Source: Sipunculus nudus (lineage: Eukaryota > Annelida > Sipuncula > Golfingiida > Sipunculidae). From it: DNA of 64,000 bases. The position numbers and the translations under genes were made by a program. Below are positions 1 to 11,344 of this stretch, in pieces. Where the stretch lies: contig CM049309.1 in NCBI GenBank assembly GCA_026874595.1, positions 51,992,079 to 52,056,078 on the forward strand, in the 5' to 3' direction. The notes beneath the pieces are model-generated. The model searched no databases and had not been told where the DNA came from. It saw nothing but the letters and a program-made list of their open reading frames with translations. Every line of letters begins with the position of its first letter. Position 1 is the stretch's first letter.

Positions 1-462
1 CTTATGCACAGCATCCATCTGTTAATCTGCCTTGGGATAAAATCACTCATATCTCGGCAGTGGTTTGACTTATCCACCTGAAATTTTGCAGGTTTATACA
101 TCCTGGAAAATTTTCTCGATTTTATGACAGGTGGCACCACCCACATTCACGTTTAAGCTGCAGACATCCATGCTAATATGCAACACACCACGCTCTATTC
201 CCCTTGCCACTTAATCCATGCCTCACTTCACCCGTCCCACTCTGATTTATGTGGATACACCTAGTGGCTTGTCGACTGACCATATTCTGGTTTTAAAATT
301 TTCTAGTCTGAAACTTGCAGGTCAGAAACGTCCATTTCGCTGAAATCATAATGACTAAGGTAGATATGCAGGACTAAGGAGGATCAATATTAAATTTTAA
401 AAATAAACCTCCATTCATACTCCTAAACTTTGCACAGGTTCGCATGAGGCCTGTAGGCCTTG
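1..462 (+). mobile_element. HD-family element, 3' part (runs off the left edge)
   Basis: The sequence closely follows the 3' part of the full HD copy at 42369-44538, including the unit that begins near GCACAGCATCCATCTG and the terminal block CACAGGTTCGC followed by an AGGCC-TGTA-GGCCT hairpin and TTG|TT. No coding potential is seen. It lies in the intron upstream of the first recognised exon of the RING gene. The rest of the element is outside the window. Confidence 0.75.
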
Positions 463-776
463 TTTAAGATTCTTGACAATTTTACCTATGGCTACCTGTC
501 TTTAACAGAAGTTCAGGAGTATGTGTTCAAGAACAGATACTAGTATAGTTGGTTTATTGTGTGTTTATTTTAATTTCAACTGGATTTTAAACTCTTGATT
601 CCTACAAATAATAATTGTGAATTTGTGAATAAATTGTTAATAGCTGATTCTGCCTCATAATCAGTCATTGCCCCAATATCACATTGGCAGTCTTTCAAGA
701 TCTACAAGATGTCTAATAAAAAGGCCAGTGAGTCCAAGTTGTTAATTATAATCAGATAATTATCTCACTATTTTAG
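463..776. other. intron sequence, nothing recognised
   Basis: AT-rich sequence between the HD fragment and the acceptor of the exon at 777. It ends in a short pyrimidine run and TTTTAG. No gene or repeat is recognised. Confidence 0.5.
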
Positions 777-942
777 GAATAATGCAGATGGTGTACGACT
801 CAGCCCTATACCGGAGCACCGCCATCTTCACCACCACCTCCACCACTATCACCATGGAATGGCCAGGGTTGGCATGCACCATGGTAACGTGGCTCCCATG
901 CTTGTTGTACCTGGAATCAACATAAGTATAGAACCATCCATA
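777..942 (+). CDS. RNF111: Arkadia/RNF111-like E3 ligase, His-rich exon (internal)
   Basis: Internal exon of the RING-H2 ubiquitin ligase completed at 29490. It follows TTTTAG and ends at ATA|GTGAGT. One base completes a codon from an upstream exon outside the window, then 55 codons run open. The peptide has SPIPEH followed by a histidine cluster (HRHLHHHLHHYHHG) and then MHHGNVAPMLVVPGI. Low-complexity His/Pro segments ahead of the C-terminal RING are usual in Arkadia-type proteins. It ends in phase 0, matching the phase-0 start of the exon at 9925. Upstream exons, the start codon and the promoter are not in the window. The assignment rests mainly on linkage and phase with the RING exons. 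Confidence 0.8.
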
Positions 943-2048
943 GTGAGTACCTTGTTACATCAATAGACTTTATCCACCACACTGGTGCCACCTGGCAACA
1001 ATGGCTGACACTGAATGTTTGGGTTGTGAATATTGACAGGAAAGATAAAACTTTACTATATTTAAAATGATAAAAGTAAAAATGTTCCTTATCTTTTATA
1101 TCAAGGTTTTGATGCAGCCTGTTTTGTATTCTATATTCACTTAATAATAAATCAGCAATACTAGCTCACTTGACCAAAACACAAAAGTTTTCATTACTAA
1201 TTGTGATGATGCCCCTGGAAAAGATATATTATTATTGATTGAAATGGATACAGTGAGTTTTTTATAATTAATTGTCTGTGACACTGTTGCTTTTCAATTA
1301 ACGTGCTATTGGTAAAAGTGCAAGATAAGAGACCTACCCAAAAGATCATTTGGTGACAGTGGGCGGCCCTTATTTTTGCCCAAGTAACATGACTGCAGGC
1401 AGTGGCTTGGTGTCGGCAGGCCCTCAGGTCTGTTTTTGGGTCAAATAAAAATATGCTGAGCATACTTCATGAGAGATATAGCCGCAAGCCCCGAGATGAA
1501 AGGACAAATGCACCAGCTATGTGTAAGTTTACAGTGAAAAAGGCCTCCTTGGCCCTGGGAAGGCTGGTTGGGTAGCTGAAGGGCAGATCTTTTATACTGC
1601 ATCTTTGCCGTGCCATGTTCATCATATGGATCTTTTCACTTGATCAAGATTTAATGACACTTGGTTGACTTTCCTATTGTAACTAGTTTTACTGATTTTG
1701 CCATTTTGACGTTTAACTTTTCATATGTGACATACTATCTTATTAACTGTTACTCAGTTCTGATACTAAATAAGTTCTAATGTAAGCTGGGAGATGCATC
1801 TGATGGTTTTCATATTCATTGAAAGCAAAAGTGAAAATTTCTCATGTTTCAACTCACCAGAGAATGTGGTCCTTAAGTCAACATACTGCTATTTATCATA
1901 CCGTTTTTAAAAGGGATAAGGACCAAGGGTCATATTGCTACCAAGAGAAGCTGAAAGCATCCGGGCTCTCACTTACTCTTGTATTTTCCTATGAAACAAA
2001 ATGTCTCCTACAAATTCTTCCATTTAGACCATAGTCTCCTATATTTTT
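943..2048 (+). other. intron, no gene seen
   Basis: Begins with donor GTGAGT. Short open frames here have no recognisable domain and no coding-like continuity. No dispersed repeat was identified until the HD 5' end at 2049. Confidence 0.5.
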
Positions 2049-2537
2049 AGCAAACCTGTGAGCTTATGCGATGGTGTGTCATCTTGCATTGTGCGTCATC
2101 TGTACGTTAACCATAGCTAACTCCAAAACGGCAGAAGCTAGCATCACCAATATTTTTGCAAATAATCAGTATTCTGAAAAACTTTATCGGATTTTGTTTA
2201 TTTTTTTCTAACTGCATTTTCTTAGATTTTATAGGGAAAAAGCTAAAAAAGCTTTAAAAAACTTCTTCTCCTAAACTGTCCAGCCAAATGTCCCCTATTT
2301 CACAGAAATGATCCCTGGAACAATCAAGTTGTTCTCAAGTTTGTTCGAATGGTTCCAGTTCAGAGATTTAGGCTGAGTTACAGGAGGTTGAACTTAGTCA
2401 TCTGTCCAAAAATGCATATTAAAATTTCAGTCTCAGAAACAGCTGGTGCTATCATCACCAAATTTACGGGAATGTTGGCCATATGAGTCATATCTAAAAT
2501 TTAGGTATTGGTGGCACCACCTGAATCTGCCTTTTTT
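2049..2537 (+). mobile_element. HD-family element, 5' part
   Basis: Starts after a T run with AGCAAACCTGTGAGCTTATG, which matches the 5' end of the full HD copy at 42369 with one change. It continues collinearly with that copy (ACTTCTTCTCC, GTCCAGCCAAA, GGAACAATC) until an HB element interrupts it at 2538. Related sequence resumes at 3558-3883 and 5066-5110, and an HD 3' end in the same orientation lies at 9587. All these pieces may be one element broken by later insertions. Confidence 0.75.
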
Positions 2538-3557
2538 AGCCCTCAGCCCTTAGACTGATGGGCTATTGTCGTCACCCAAGCTGTCCGTCCGTCCGTCCGG
2601 CGTCTGTTAATTTTTACCTTGTGAGCCGGATATCTTGAAAAGGATTCACCGTCAGAATTTTATTTCCTCGGTAAACATGTTTATCGACAAAATCTCAGTC
2701 AAGTTCGAAGATGGGTGACCTTGACCTATTTTTCTACATTTTAGAGCTGATTATAGAAAAACACTAAGATGCTTATTACTCAGGAACCATTTGGTTGATT
2801 TTCACAAAATTACTGTGATTATTAGGACTGATAGTCTGTACCTGACAACAAGTTTGGTGGCACCACCTACAATTTCTGATTTTTAATGAATTTTTCTTGG
2901 ATTTTTCAACTTTGGACTTGTGAGTGGGATATCTCTAAAAGGATTCACTGTAGGAATTTTCTTTTTTCGGTGAAGATGTATGTTGACTAAATCTCGGTCA
3001 AGTTTGAAGATGGGTGAACTTGACCTATTTTTCTACGTTTTAGAGCTGATTATAGAAAAAACATTTAGAAGCTTATTTCTCAGAAACCATTGGGTGGATT
3101 TTCACAATACTTACTATGATCATAGGGACTGATGGTCTGTAACTGCTGCACAAGTTTGGGGGCGCCACCTACAATTTCTGATTTTTAATGATTTTTTCTT
3201 GGATTTTTCAACTTTGGCCTTGTGAGCAGGATATCTCTAAAAGGATTTACAATAGGAATTTTATTTCTTTGGTGAAGATGTATATTGACAAAATCTCGAT
3301 CAAGTTCGAAGATGGGTGACCTTGACCTACTTTTCAAGGTCACAAAGCTTATAATAGATTAAACTTCGAAGCTTATTTTTCTGGAAGCATTTGGTGGATT
3401 GTTAATAATCATGGTAATAATAATTTTGAATTTATAACTGAGACATGTACAGATATACATCCATGTGAGAAAAGATATTTAGTACTTGTTACTGATACCA
3501 CCTCCAAACACTGTTCTTTTGGCTGAGGGCTTTTGTCAGCTTCTGCTGATATTCTAG
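2538..3557 (+). mobile_element. HB-family Helentron-like element, copy 1
   Basis: 5' end is T|AGCCCTCAGCC with an imperfect hairpin whose second arm is CTGATGGGCT, followed by a (GTCC)n tract. Near the 3' end are GGCTGAGGGCT (inverse of the 5' end, 11 bp), hairpin TCAGC-TTCT-GCTGA, then TATTCTAG|TT. The core is about three tandem units of roughly 300 bp. Each has GGATATCTCTAAAAGGATTC, TGGGTGACCTTGACCT and GGTGGCACCACC-type blocks (unit marks near 2620, 2920 and 3221). There is no ORF. The termini fit non-autonomous Helentron/Helitron2 elements (inference). It is inserted in HD-related sequence. Confidence 0.8.
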
Positions 3558-3883
3558 TTGTACAGGGTCATCAGTGCCTATATCGCACTGAGGGCTACAA
3601 AAAAACTTCTTCTCTGAAACCATATGGCTAAATTGTTGAATATTGCACAGAAATTATCCTAGGACAGTGCTTTCTGAAGTTTGTTCAAATGGTCTCTGTT
3701 CAGTGACTTTTGGCTGAGTTATGGGAAGCTGAATTTAGCCATATGCTTTATAGCCCATTTTAGCTCAGTAGCTACAAAGATCTTCTTCTCAAAAACCATT
3801 GGGCCAAATTCTTAAATCTCACACATTAATTATCCTCAGATGTTGATAATTCAGGTTTGTTCAAATGGTTTTGGTACTTTTTT
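3558..3883 (+). repeat. HD-related host sequence between two HB elements
   Basis: Contains two degenerate versions of the block seen at 2260-2400 and 42595-42730 (ACTTCTTCTC, CAAATTGTTGAATAT, GTTTGTTCAAATGGT, GGCTGAGTTA). It therefore reads as the continuation of the HD element cut by the HB copies on both sides. Confidence 0.55.
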
Positions 3884-5065
3884 AGCCCTCAGCCCTTAGG
3901 CTGATCGGCTATTGTCGTCATCCAAGCTGTCCCTCAGTCTGGCGTCCGTTAACTTTTACCATGTGAGTGGGATATCTCTAAAAGGATTCACTGTAGGAAT
4001 TTTATTTCTTTGCTGAAGATGTATATTGACAAAATCTCGGTAAAGTTCGAAAATGGGTGACCTTGACCTATTTTTCTAAATTTTACAGCTGATTATAGAA
4101 AAACACTTAGAAGTTTATTTCTCAGGAACCATTGGGTGGATTTTCACAAAACTTACTATGGTCATTGGGACTGGTGGTCTGTACTTGCTGCACAAGTTTT
4201 GTGGCGCCATCTACAATTTCTGATTTTTAATGAATTTTTATCAGATTTTTCAACTTGGTCTTGTGAGAGGGATATCTCTAAAAGGATTCACAGTAGGAGT
4301 TATATTTATTCGGTGAAGATGTTTATTGACAAAAACTCGGTCAAGTTCAAAGATGAGTGACCTTGACCTATTTTTCTACGTTTTAGAGCTGATTATAGAA
4401 AAACACCTAGAAGCTTAATTCTCAGAGACCATTGGGTAGATTTTCACAAAACTTACTATGATAATTGGGACTGATGATCTCTATCTGATGCACAAGTTTG
4501 GTGGCACCACCTACTATTTCTGATTTTTAATGAATTTTTATAGGAAATTCAACTTTGGCCTTGTGAGTGGGATATCTCTAAAAGGATTCACCATGGGAAT
4601 TTTATTTCATCGGTGAAGATTTATATTGACAATATCTCAGCCAAGTTCGAAGATGGGTGTCCTTGACCTTTTTTTCTACATTTTAGAGCTGATTATAATA
4701 AAAAACCTTAGAAGCTTAATTTTCAGTGACCATTGGGTGGATTTTCACAAAACTTACTATGTTCATTGGGACTGATGGTCTGTACCTGCTGCACAAGTTT
4801 GGGGGCACTACCTACAATTTCTGATTTTAATGAATTTTTCTTGGATTTTTCAACTTTGGCCTTGTGAGAAGAATATCTCCTAAAAGCATAAGGTGGATTG
4901 TTATGAAACATGGTACATACCTCATCAGTTTAAATTTATAACTGAGACATACACAGTCAGATATACATCCATGAGAGAACAAATATTTTGTACTTGTTAC
5001 TGTTACCACCTATAAACACTGTTCTTTTGGCTGTGGGCTTTTGTCAGCTTCTGCTGATATTCTAG
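3884..5065 (+). mobile_element. HB-family Helentron-like element, copy 2
   Basis: Same termini as copy 1: T|AGCCCTCAGCC, the (slightly altered) GGCTGTGGGCT block, the TCAGC-TTCT-GCTGA hairpin and TATTCTAG|TT. The core has four units of about 300 bp (GTGAG...ATATCTC marks near 3962, 4262, 4563 and 4864), one more than copy 1. The flanking sequence rejoins sensibly as HD-related sequence when the element is removed. There is no coding capacity; open frames inside are repeat-derived. Confidence 0.8.
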
Positions 5066-6577
5066 TTATTTGGCTGAGTTACAGGAAGCTAAACTTAGCC
5101 AGTTTGTTGTATCTTCCTATATGATTTATAAACCAGCAAAACATTTTTTCAACTGATGCCACTGAAGCCAGTTTGTTGAATATTTTTCAAAAATATTCTC
5201 CTGAATAATTCTTATAATAATTGTCTTTAAGGTAGCAGGACTGGTCAAAATCCTGAAAATTGGTGTTTTTTCAATAAAAGGTATACATAATATTGAATAC
5301 TGGGCAGATCTAATGCAGCTGAGCACATTTTGGGTCGCCGGTTGCATTTTGTGAAAAAAAAGGGTAATTTCTATTCAGTAAACACCAAGATGTGTTGACA
5401 GGGTGTTTGTTAACTAACTCCAGCCCTGCCACAGGCCTGTCATCACTCTGCCCTAAGCCCTCACCTGGGTCATTCAGCCAATCGTGAGGTGCAAGAGTTT
5501 AATGAATGCATGGGCCATGTACCTCCGTGCAGGAGGTGGCAAGTACTGACGGTCGACGTTTGTTTGCCCAATCTAATCAGCTGAGCATACTTCTGATAAG
5601 CGTTGGAGAGCAACCCTAACTCTAGCTAATTAGTGTGCAAACAAACCTGTCCTTGTGAATGATCTGTTAGTGTCATTGGTCTTTCTGTCTTTTGTCGGGT
5701 ATGTTACGCCGAAATACAAATTTTCACTTGACATCATGTTATTTCTGCTATATCCTGAGCCTATCGACAGATACGTAAAATTAATTTATAATAAGCTGCT
5801 TCATATCCCAACCATAACGTCTATGATATTCATACTGTCAACACCGCAACAAATAAATATTACGCCAATACCAAACGAAATTACGAGGGGCCGACGATGC
5901 AAATCCAGAATGCCACTTAAAAACTGCAGCAGTTGAATGATATCAAGAAGCCTCAGCGGGCCTAACCTACTTCCGTGATCAAACTGATGGCCAGCGACGA
6001 TGAATCGTCAGATGACAGTATCTCTATGTTTACGCATAAAGGAAAACTTGAGGCCGACACCTATCAACTTTGGCACTAAATTGGCAGTGTTATCAACTAA
6101 ACGCGCTAATGTCAGCCTCTGTTGTGCTTTACTCCAATAAACAATAAGTCCAGATTTCACATATGACTTGTATGTGTAAGCGAGATTTAAATATAAACTT
6201 TATTTATTTTACATGGATTGTACAACTATTTATAATAACTAATACGAGGCACTCTCCATGACACCGATGTTGATGCTCGGTAGTCGGTAAATATATAATT
6301 TATTTTTTTACGAGATTTTTATGATCCTTATAAACTCGTCTCTATTGTCAACTCCAAAATACCTATAATGTATGTAAACCGTGATAAGTAAATCAATCTT
6401 CGTTCTCCTTGAATAGCCATATATCCCGCTCCCCTTGTTCTTGTGTAAACACGCGGTTACCTATTAGGCCCGGCTATGCACCTGTTCAGCCGCGGGTCCC
6501 GGTTGTTGAGTGTTCAGCGCACCTTGGCACTCGGCCAAAACTGTAAACTCCGCCTACTGAAGTCCATGCACGTGGTG
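5066..6577. other. intron stretch with a GC-richer island of unknown origin
   Basis: The first 50 bases continue the HD-related host sequence. From about 5370 to 6577 the composition is less AT-rich than its surroundings, with unusual words (GGTCGACG, GGCCGACG, CCGCGGGTCCCGG). A short open stretch near 5975-6080 would end SDDESSDDSISMFTHKGK... before TAA. I cannot identify it: it could be a decayed transposon or retrocopy. The right edge coincides with the 5' truncation of HA copy A. Confidence 0.35.
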
Positions 6578-8810
6578 CAGGAAAGATATTTGATCACTTA
6601 ACACAAAACATGTTAAAGCTATGGACTTTTTTTCCAGTAATATAACTTTAATTTATCAAAATTAAATTGTATACCCAAAATTAGATCAAAATCTTTTAAA
6701 TTTTTTAAAATATTAACAAAAATAAAAAATTTGTACCTTAAATTTTGCCCAACTTTGACCATGGCATGTTTTTTTCCTGTAAGTACTGTGGATTTAATTT
6801 TCACAGCATGTTTTTGTTAGCATTTTGTCTGTTAACAACAAAAATTTGAAACCAGTTGATCAAAAACTGTAGATTTTATTCAAGTTTTCAAGCACCATGT
6901 ATCATATTGTTTACATCAAGCTAGTGTTATACAGTTTGCAAGAGCTCAGCTTCCCAGCTTCAGCTCTCAGTTTGCTAAAATTTGGAATACAATTAGATGT
7001 CTCCAAATCCCCTACCATGCCAAGAATTTGGTCACTAGGACTTAATACCTTTGAGATATTAATGAAAAACTTCATTTTTCCATTAAAAACCCATTGTTAC
7101 ACTTCAAGACTGCCTAATATCAAAACCACTGATCTGACTTTAATCATATATAATATACATATTTTTCTGTACATTCGCTATGCACATGCCAGAAATGATG
7201 TCAGTATTGCGTAATTGTTTTAAGTTATGGGCCCAAACATAATGCACTTTGTAAAAAAATCAAGAAATATATTTACTCCCTTAACAAGGGGATTGCTGAA
7301 GCCAGAGATTTTTTGTCAGGGATGTAACATTATTTAATCAAGATTCAATTGAATACCCAAAATTAGTTCTGAATTTTTGAAATTTTATAAGTTATTAGTA
7401 TAAATATAAAATTAGTACCTTAAATTTTGCCCAACTTTGACCATGGCACATTTTTTTCCTGTGAGCACTGTTGATATAATTTTCATATCATGCACACATA
7501 AGGATTTCAGCTTTTTAGTTTAGAAAGCTGGAAGAAATTGGCCAAAAATTGTAGCTTTTATTAATGTTTTTATGAGACCATGTCAGACCTTGGCTCTCTC
7601 CAGCCCCTCTTGAGTCACATGTATGTTGACCTTGTTGAACTTTCAGCATATTATGCATGCTTTCAGCAAATTATGCATGCTTGAGGCGAGGCATACACTT
7701 GGGCAGCCAGGCAGCTTATGGCCAGCCACAGTTGATCCAGGTGTCCAACCCAACCCATCTAGTAGTTTTAACCAACAACATAACAATACAATAAATTAAT
7801 AAGTTTTATTGGTTTTTAATAACAAATTTAAGAAAAATTAATAGAAAAGGAATTTGTTAGTTTATAATAACAGGAAATTAACTTGCAGATACTGATGATA
7901 TAAGAATCTTGTATCGATGGATAGAATGTCACGTATTCCAAATAACACCATGCAGTCACCTATGGTATTTTTCAGTTCACTTTTAATGATAAAAAAGTAA
8001 ATCATATTATTCATTACTAATCATTTGGGATCATATGAAGGAAATTAATGATAGACAAAGATGCAGTTGATAATATTAATCTAGATTCCTACTGTGTCTA
8101 GTGTGTACATTGATGTGAAATTAGTCCAAAATGAATATGTTACATTTATATTTTTTTATATATAAAAACCATAAAACCAGATATTTATGATCATTATTTA
8201 AATGTGTGAATTTTGTAAATTCTGGATTCTCAACATCATTGTTTGTGAAAAATGAATAAATACCAGATATGGTGCAAATTCTTTGCAATTGTATTTAAAC
8301 ACGAATATGAATATGTACTCCATTATAAAATTTCTTGCATAAAGAATGGGAATTCAGGTAAAAATGAAAGTATATGAATACCAGTGCAAATACTTTCAAA
8401 ATGTATTCATGAATATATTCTTTAATATTATTTTAATAATCATTTCAGTTATATTTCATTTTAAAAAATCATACGATTCTCTTATATTTTTTAATAAAAA
8501 TTATATTTGGGACAATATTTGTAATTTTTTTTAATAAATAGTTAAACTCTTATATTATATGTTCTGCTTATAAGTTATATGGCCAAGTCAAAATCTGTGT
8601 GACAATAGTACTCCATTTGTTAATAAAATAAATGAAATCAATCCTGTTCCCTGTCTGCAAAGGTACTATCAAAATCATACATAAGCTAAACAACAACAAC
8701 TCCTAATACAGCTTTATTTATTACCACACAAAACCAGCATGTGCCTCATTCCGAAATCATATTTTTTTATCATATATAACAGCTGAGCGCCGTGACCCAT
8801 AGGTCCCTTG
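6578..8810 (+). mobile_element. HA-family element, copy A (5'-truncated)
   Basis: Matches full HA copies from CAGGAAAGATATTTGATCAC to the 3' end ACAGCTGAGCGCCGTGACCC...CCCTTG|TT, and lacks roughly the first 430 bp. The core has two diverged tandem units about 0.7 kb apart, each with TTGCCCAACTTTGACCATGG (near 6747 and 7428). A single-copy right half follows, with CAGCTTATGGCCAGCCACAG. There is no credible ORF. The 3' palindrome is slightly degraded (GACCCATAGGTC). Confidence 0.85.
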
Positions 8811-9587
8811 TTTATAAAAAGTCAGCTGAAAAGCATTTTGTATTGAGAAAATTTATTTCAATGTTATTTCAAGTCGGGACCACTTTTGTGAACAGATGGC
8901 AGCACTTGGTTTACCACTGGCAGATTGCCAGTGCCTTGATGTTGGCCATTAGCCAAGATGGTGTCAGCTCTATAAATAGTTTTGGCACAGTGCCAGGATT
9001 GGAAGAAGTTCAGTCAGGTATAGGTCAAGGGTTCACTCATTCTATTTATAGCTTTGACAGATTGTCCACTGCATCAGATTTGGCACCAAACGTCAGCCTG
9101 TATCTATTTATAGCTTTGGCAGACTGCCAACTGTGTCAGATTATGCAACAGGTCAAGAGTTCAATCAATGCAGCCAGGTACAGTTCAAAAGTTCACTCAG
9201 TTTAGCTAGGGGTAGGTCAAGAGTTCACTCAGTGTTGTAGCTTGAGCCAGCAATTTGTCACAGATCACTCGGGGGCAACTGCCTTACTCATCTAAGCCTG
9301 GTCAGCCCAGTGCATCAAACTCAAGGGAATATATGTAATTTTTTATGTATATATCTCTTTGTTGTATACAAGACTGGTGGTGCCAGCTACAATCATTTTT
9401 GTGTTGTGTGCACCCATGCCAGAATTTCAGCAGTGATGTTTGTGTAATTGTTTCTTGTTCAAAGTGTTTAGTACTTGAATTATTCATATACATGTTACCC
9501 ATGTTATTGAAAAGTAATGGTCCAGCATTGAAGCATTACACCAGTGTAATCCCATAGCACAGGTTCACATTAGGCCTGTAGGCCTTG
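8811..9587 (+). mobile_element. HD-like 3' fragment with degenerate minisatellite
   Basis: Ends with CACAGGTTCACATTAGGCC-TGTA-GGCCTTG|TT, the HD 3' terminus. The preceding 200 bp resemble the HD core (ACTGGTGGTGCCAGCTAC). Between about 8880 and 9300 there are degenerate direct repeats built on CTATTTATAGCTTTGGCAGA and GGTCAAGAGTTCACTCAG. The open frame over 8792-9205 is repeat-derived and shows no domain. Confidence 0.6.
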
Positions 9588-9924
9588 TTCTGGAGTTTTT
9601 TCATCGCACAAGGATGTTGCTGATATAACTTTTATTGTTGGATAATTATTGTTTCATATGGTAATTGTTATTTGTTAAAACATTATTTGTAGAACAGTGC
9701 ATTTAAGTAATATAGTCATACAAGACATGTAAAGCTGTATAAAACACTCAAACAGACCTTCATGTACTGCTATGAGAACTTAGGCAGCCAACTTTGTTTG
9801 ATATGAATGGGGATTATTTACATACTATATGGATTTGCCTTATACTAAAATCCACAATCTTTTTTACTTCCCTGCCTGGTATGGGAGAGATACTGATTTG
9901 CCTTTTTGTTTAATTTCTGAGCAG
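9588..9924 (+). other. intron 3' end ahead of exon 9925
   Basis: Unremarkable AT-rich intron ending in a pyrimidine-rich tract and GAGCAG. No repeat is recognised. Confidence 0.5.
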
Positions 9925-10005
9925 CCAGCGATGCCTGAGATGCCTCCATTCCCCCCATTCCCAGTTCCCAGAGTTTATCATAGATTTGGTCACCTATTCC
10001 CAGAG
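9925..10005 (+). CDS. RNF111: Arkadia/RNF111-like E3 ligase, Pro-rich exon
   Basis: An 81-base phase 0/0 exon bounded by TTTCTGAGCAG and GAG|GTAAGT, both strong splice sites. It encodes 27 residues, PAMPEMPPFPPFPVPRVYHR then FGHLFPE. This is a proline/aromatic linker between the His-rich region and the TIER-box exon at 27044. Low-complexity linkers here are usual in Arkadia-type ligases. Direct joining to 777-942 and 27044-27130 keeps frame, but an additional small in-phase exon in the long flanking introns cannot be excluded. Vertebrate members have a conserved acidic helix just upstream of the TIER box that I do not see here. Confidence 0.85.
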
Positions 10006-10140
10006 GTAAGTACTTTTTTCTTCCAAAGATATGTGGTCAAAGAGAAGATGTTCATTGAGAAGTTGTTGCATTCCTGATTCTGTGATAAAAATCTTGTTTA
10101 TTTCAGTAATGTGACTTGTACATTGTTGTAATTATGTCAA

Positions 10141-10850
10141 CCCCGTCCAGGGGAGACATGTTTTCAGTGCCTTCATCTGCAGTTGTCATCAGTCCTTGTC
10201 TTTAATAACTTGTGAATGCGATAACATTTGAGGGGCTGAAATTTGAAACACTCAATGTTCTTCCCAAAATCTTGACAAGTTTGAATCCCTGATGACCTTG
10301 ACCTTTATCTTCAAGGTCAAATCTGCAGAAATGTGAAATTTTTGTGAACCTCATTTCTTTTGAAGTATTTATCATTTTTGTCCTCAAAATTGATGCACCA
10401 ATTTTTCCTACCAAGTTCTTGGAGGAGTTAGAAAATGGGTGACCTTGACCAGGATCTTTAATTACAAATCAGAATTATAGTTATTGTCATATGAAGGGGA
10501 TAACTTTTGAAGGGCTGCATGTTTTCCTCCAAAATTTTACACTCATTGTTCTTACCAAAATCTCAGAGGAGCTTGAAATAAAGTGACCTTGACCTTGATC
10601 TTCAAGGTCAAAATTATGCAATTCTTGGATTATTGTGACCCCATGCCTTTGGAAGTACTGAAGATTTTTTCTTCAAATTTGCATCACCAGTCCTTTCTGC
10701 CAAAATCTCATCGGAGTTGGAAAAGTGGTTACCTAGACTGTCAAGGTGTAATCTGCTGAAATCTAGAATCAATGTTGTGAGATATATTTTACACCTAAGG
10801 TTTTGGGAAGACCCTTTGGGGGAGACATCTGTTTTTGAAAGCCATTCTAG
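10141..10850 (+). mobile_element. Helentron-like element with ACCTTGACC-type core, 5'-truncated (HE)
   Basis: Contains CCCCGTCCAGGGGAGACAT at the left, which looks like the second arm of a 5' hairpin. About four units of 150-180 bp follow, each with GTGACCTTGACC...TCAAGGTCAAATCTGCAGAA. A related GGGGGAGACAT block then precedes CCATTCTAG|TTTT. The ending CTAG|TT is the one used by HB and HC. The first arm of the hairpin is missing. It lies in the intron after exon 9925-10005. Confidence 0.55.
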
Positions 10851-11344
10851 TTTTATATCTTTTGAGACCCCTTAAAATATCATCATTGTTTACTTGATAT
10901 TTTGGCTTGCTCCTGAGCTTGATCCTAAAATTATGCAGGCCCTAATCTAAATTTTCAGACATAGTATTCATTTTATGGTTTCATGAAATTTGCATTAACA
11001 TCTTTAAAACTTTTGTCAAATCTGGAGCTTTTAATATTTCCTGTTTTAAAAGAAAAAAAATATCATCGTAAAAAATATAATAATCATTTTAAGATCCACA
11101 TCTGGTAAGTATTTTCTTGTGGACAGGGTCAAGATATCTATTCAATAATATACATTGAAACAGAACAGCGATAACTTATGAATGACATTTAATAAAGTTA
11201 AGCTATTTCTTATCCAGGCTGTTGTTTATTTAAATTTATCAGTAATGGGTATTGGTACAAAGATTTGAACCAGGGTTCCATTAAATTGTTCCTATTCTAT
11301 GTTACTAGAGGGCAGCAGTAATGTTCTGTTGGAGTGTTCATTAA

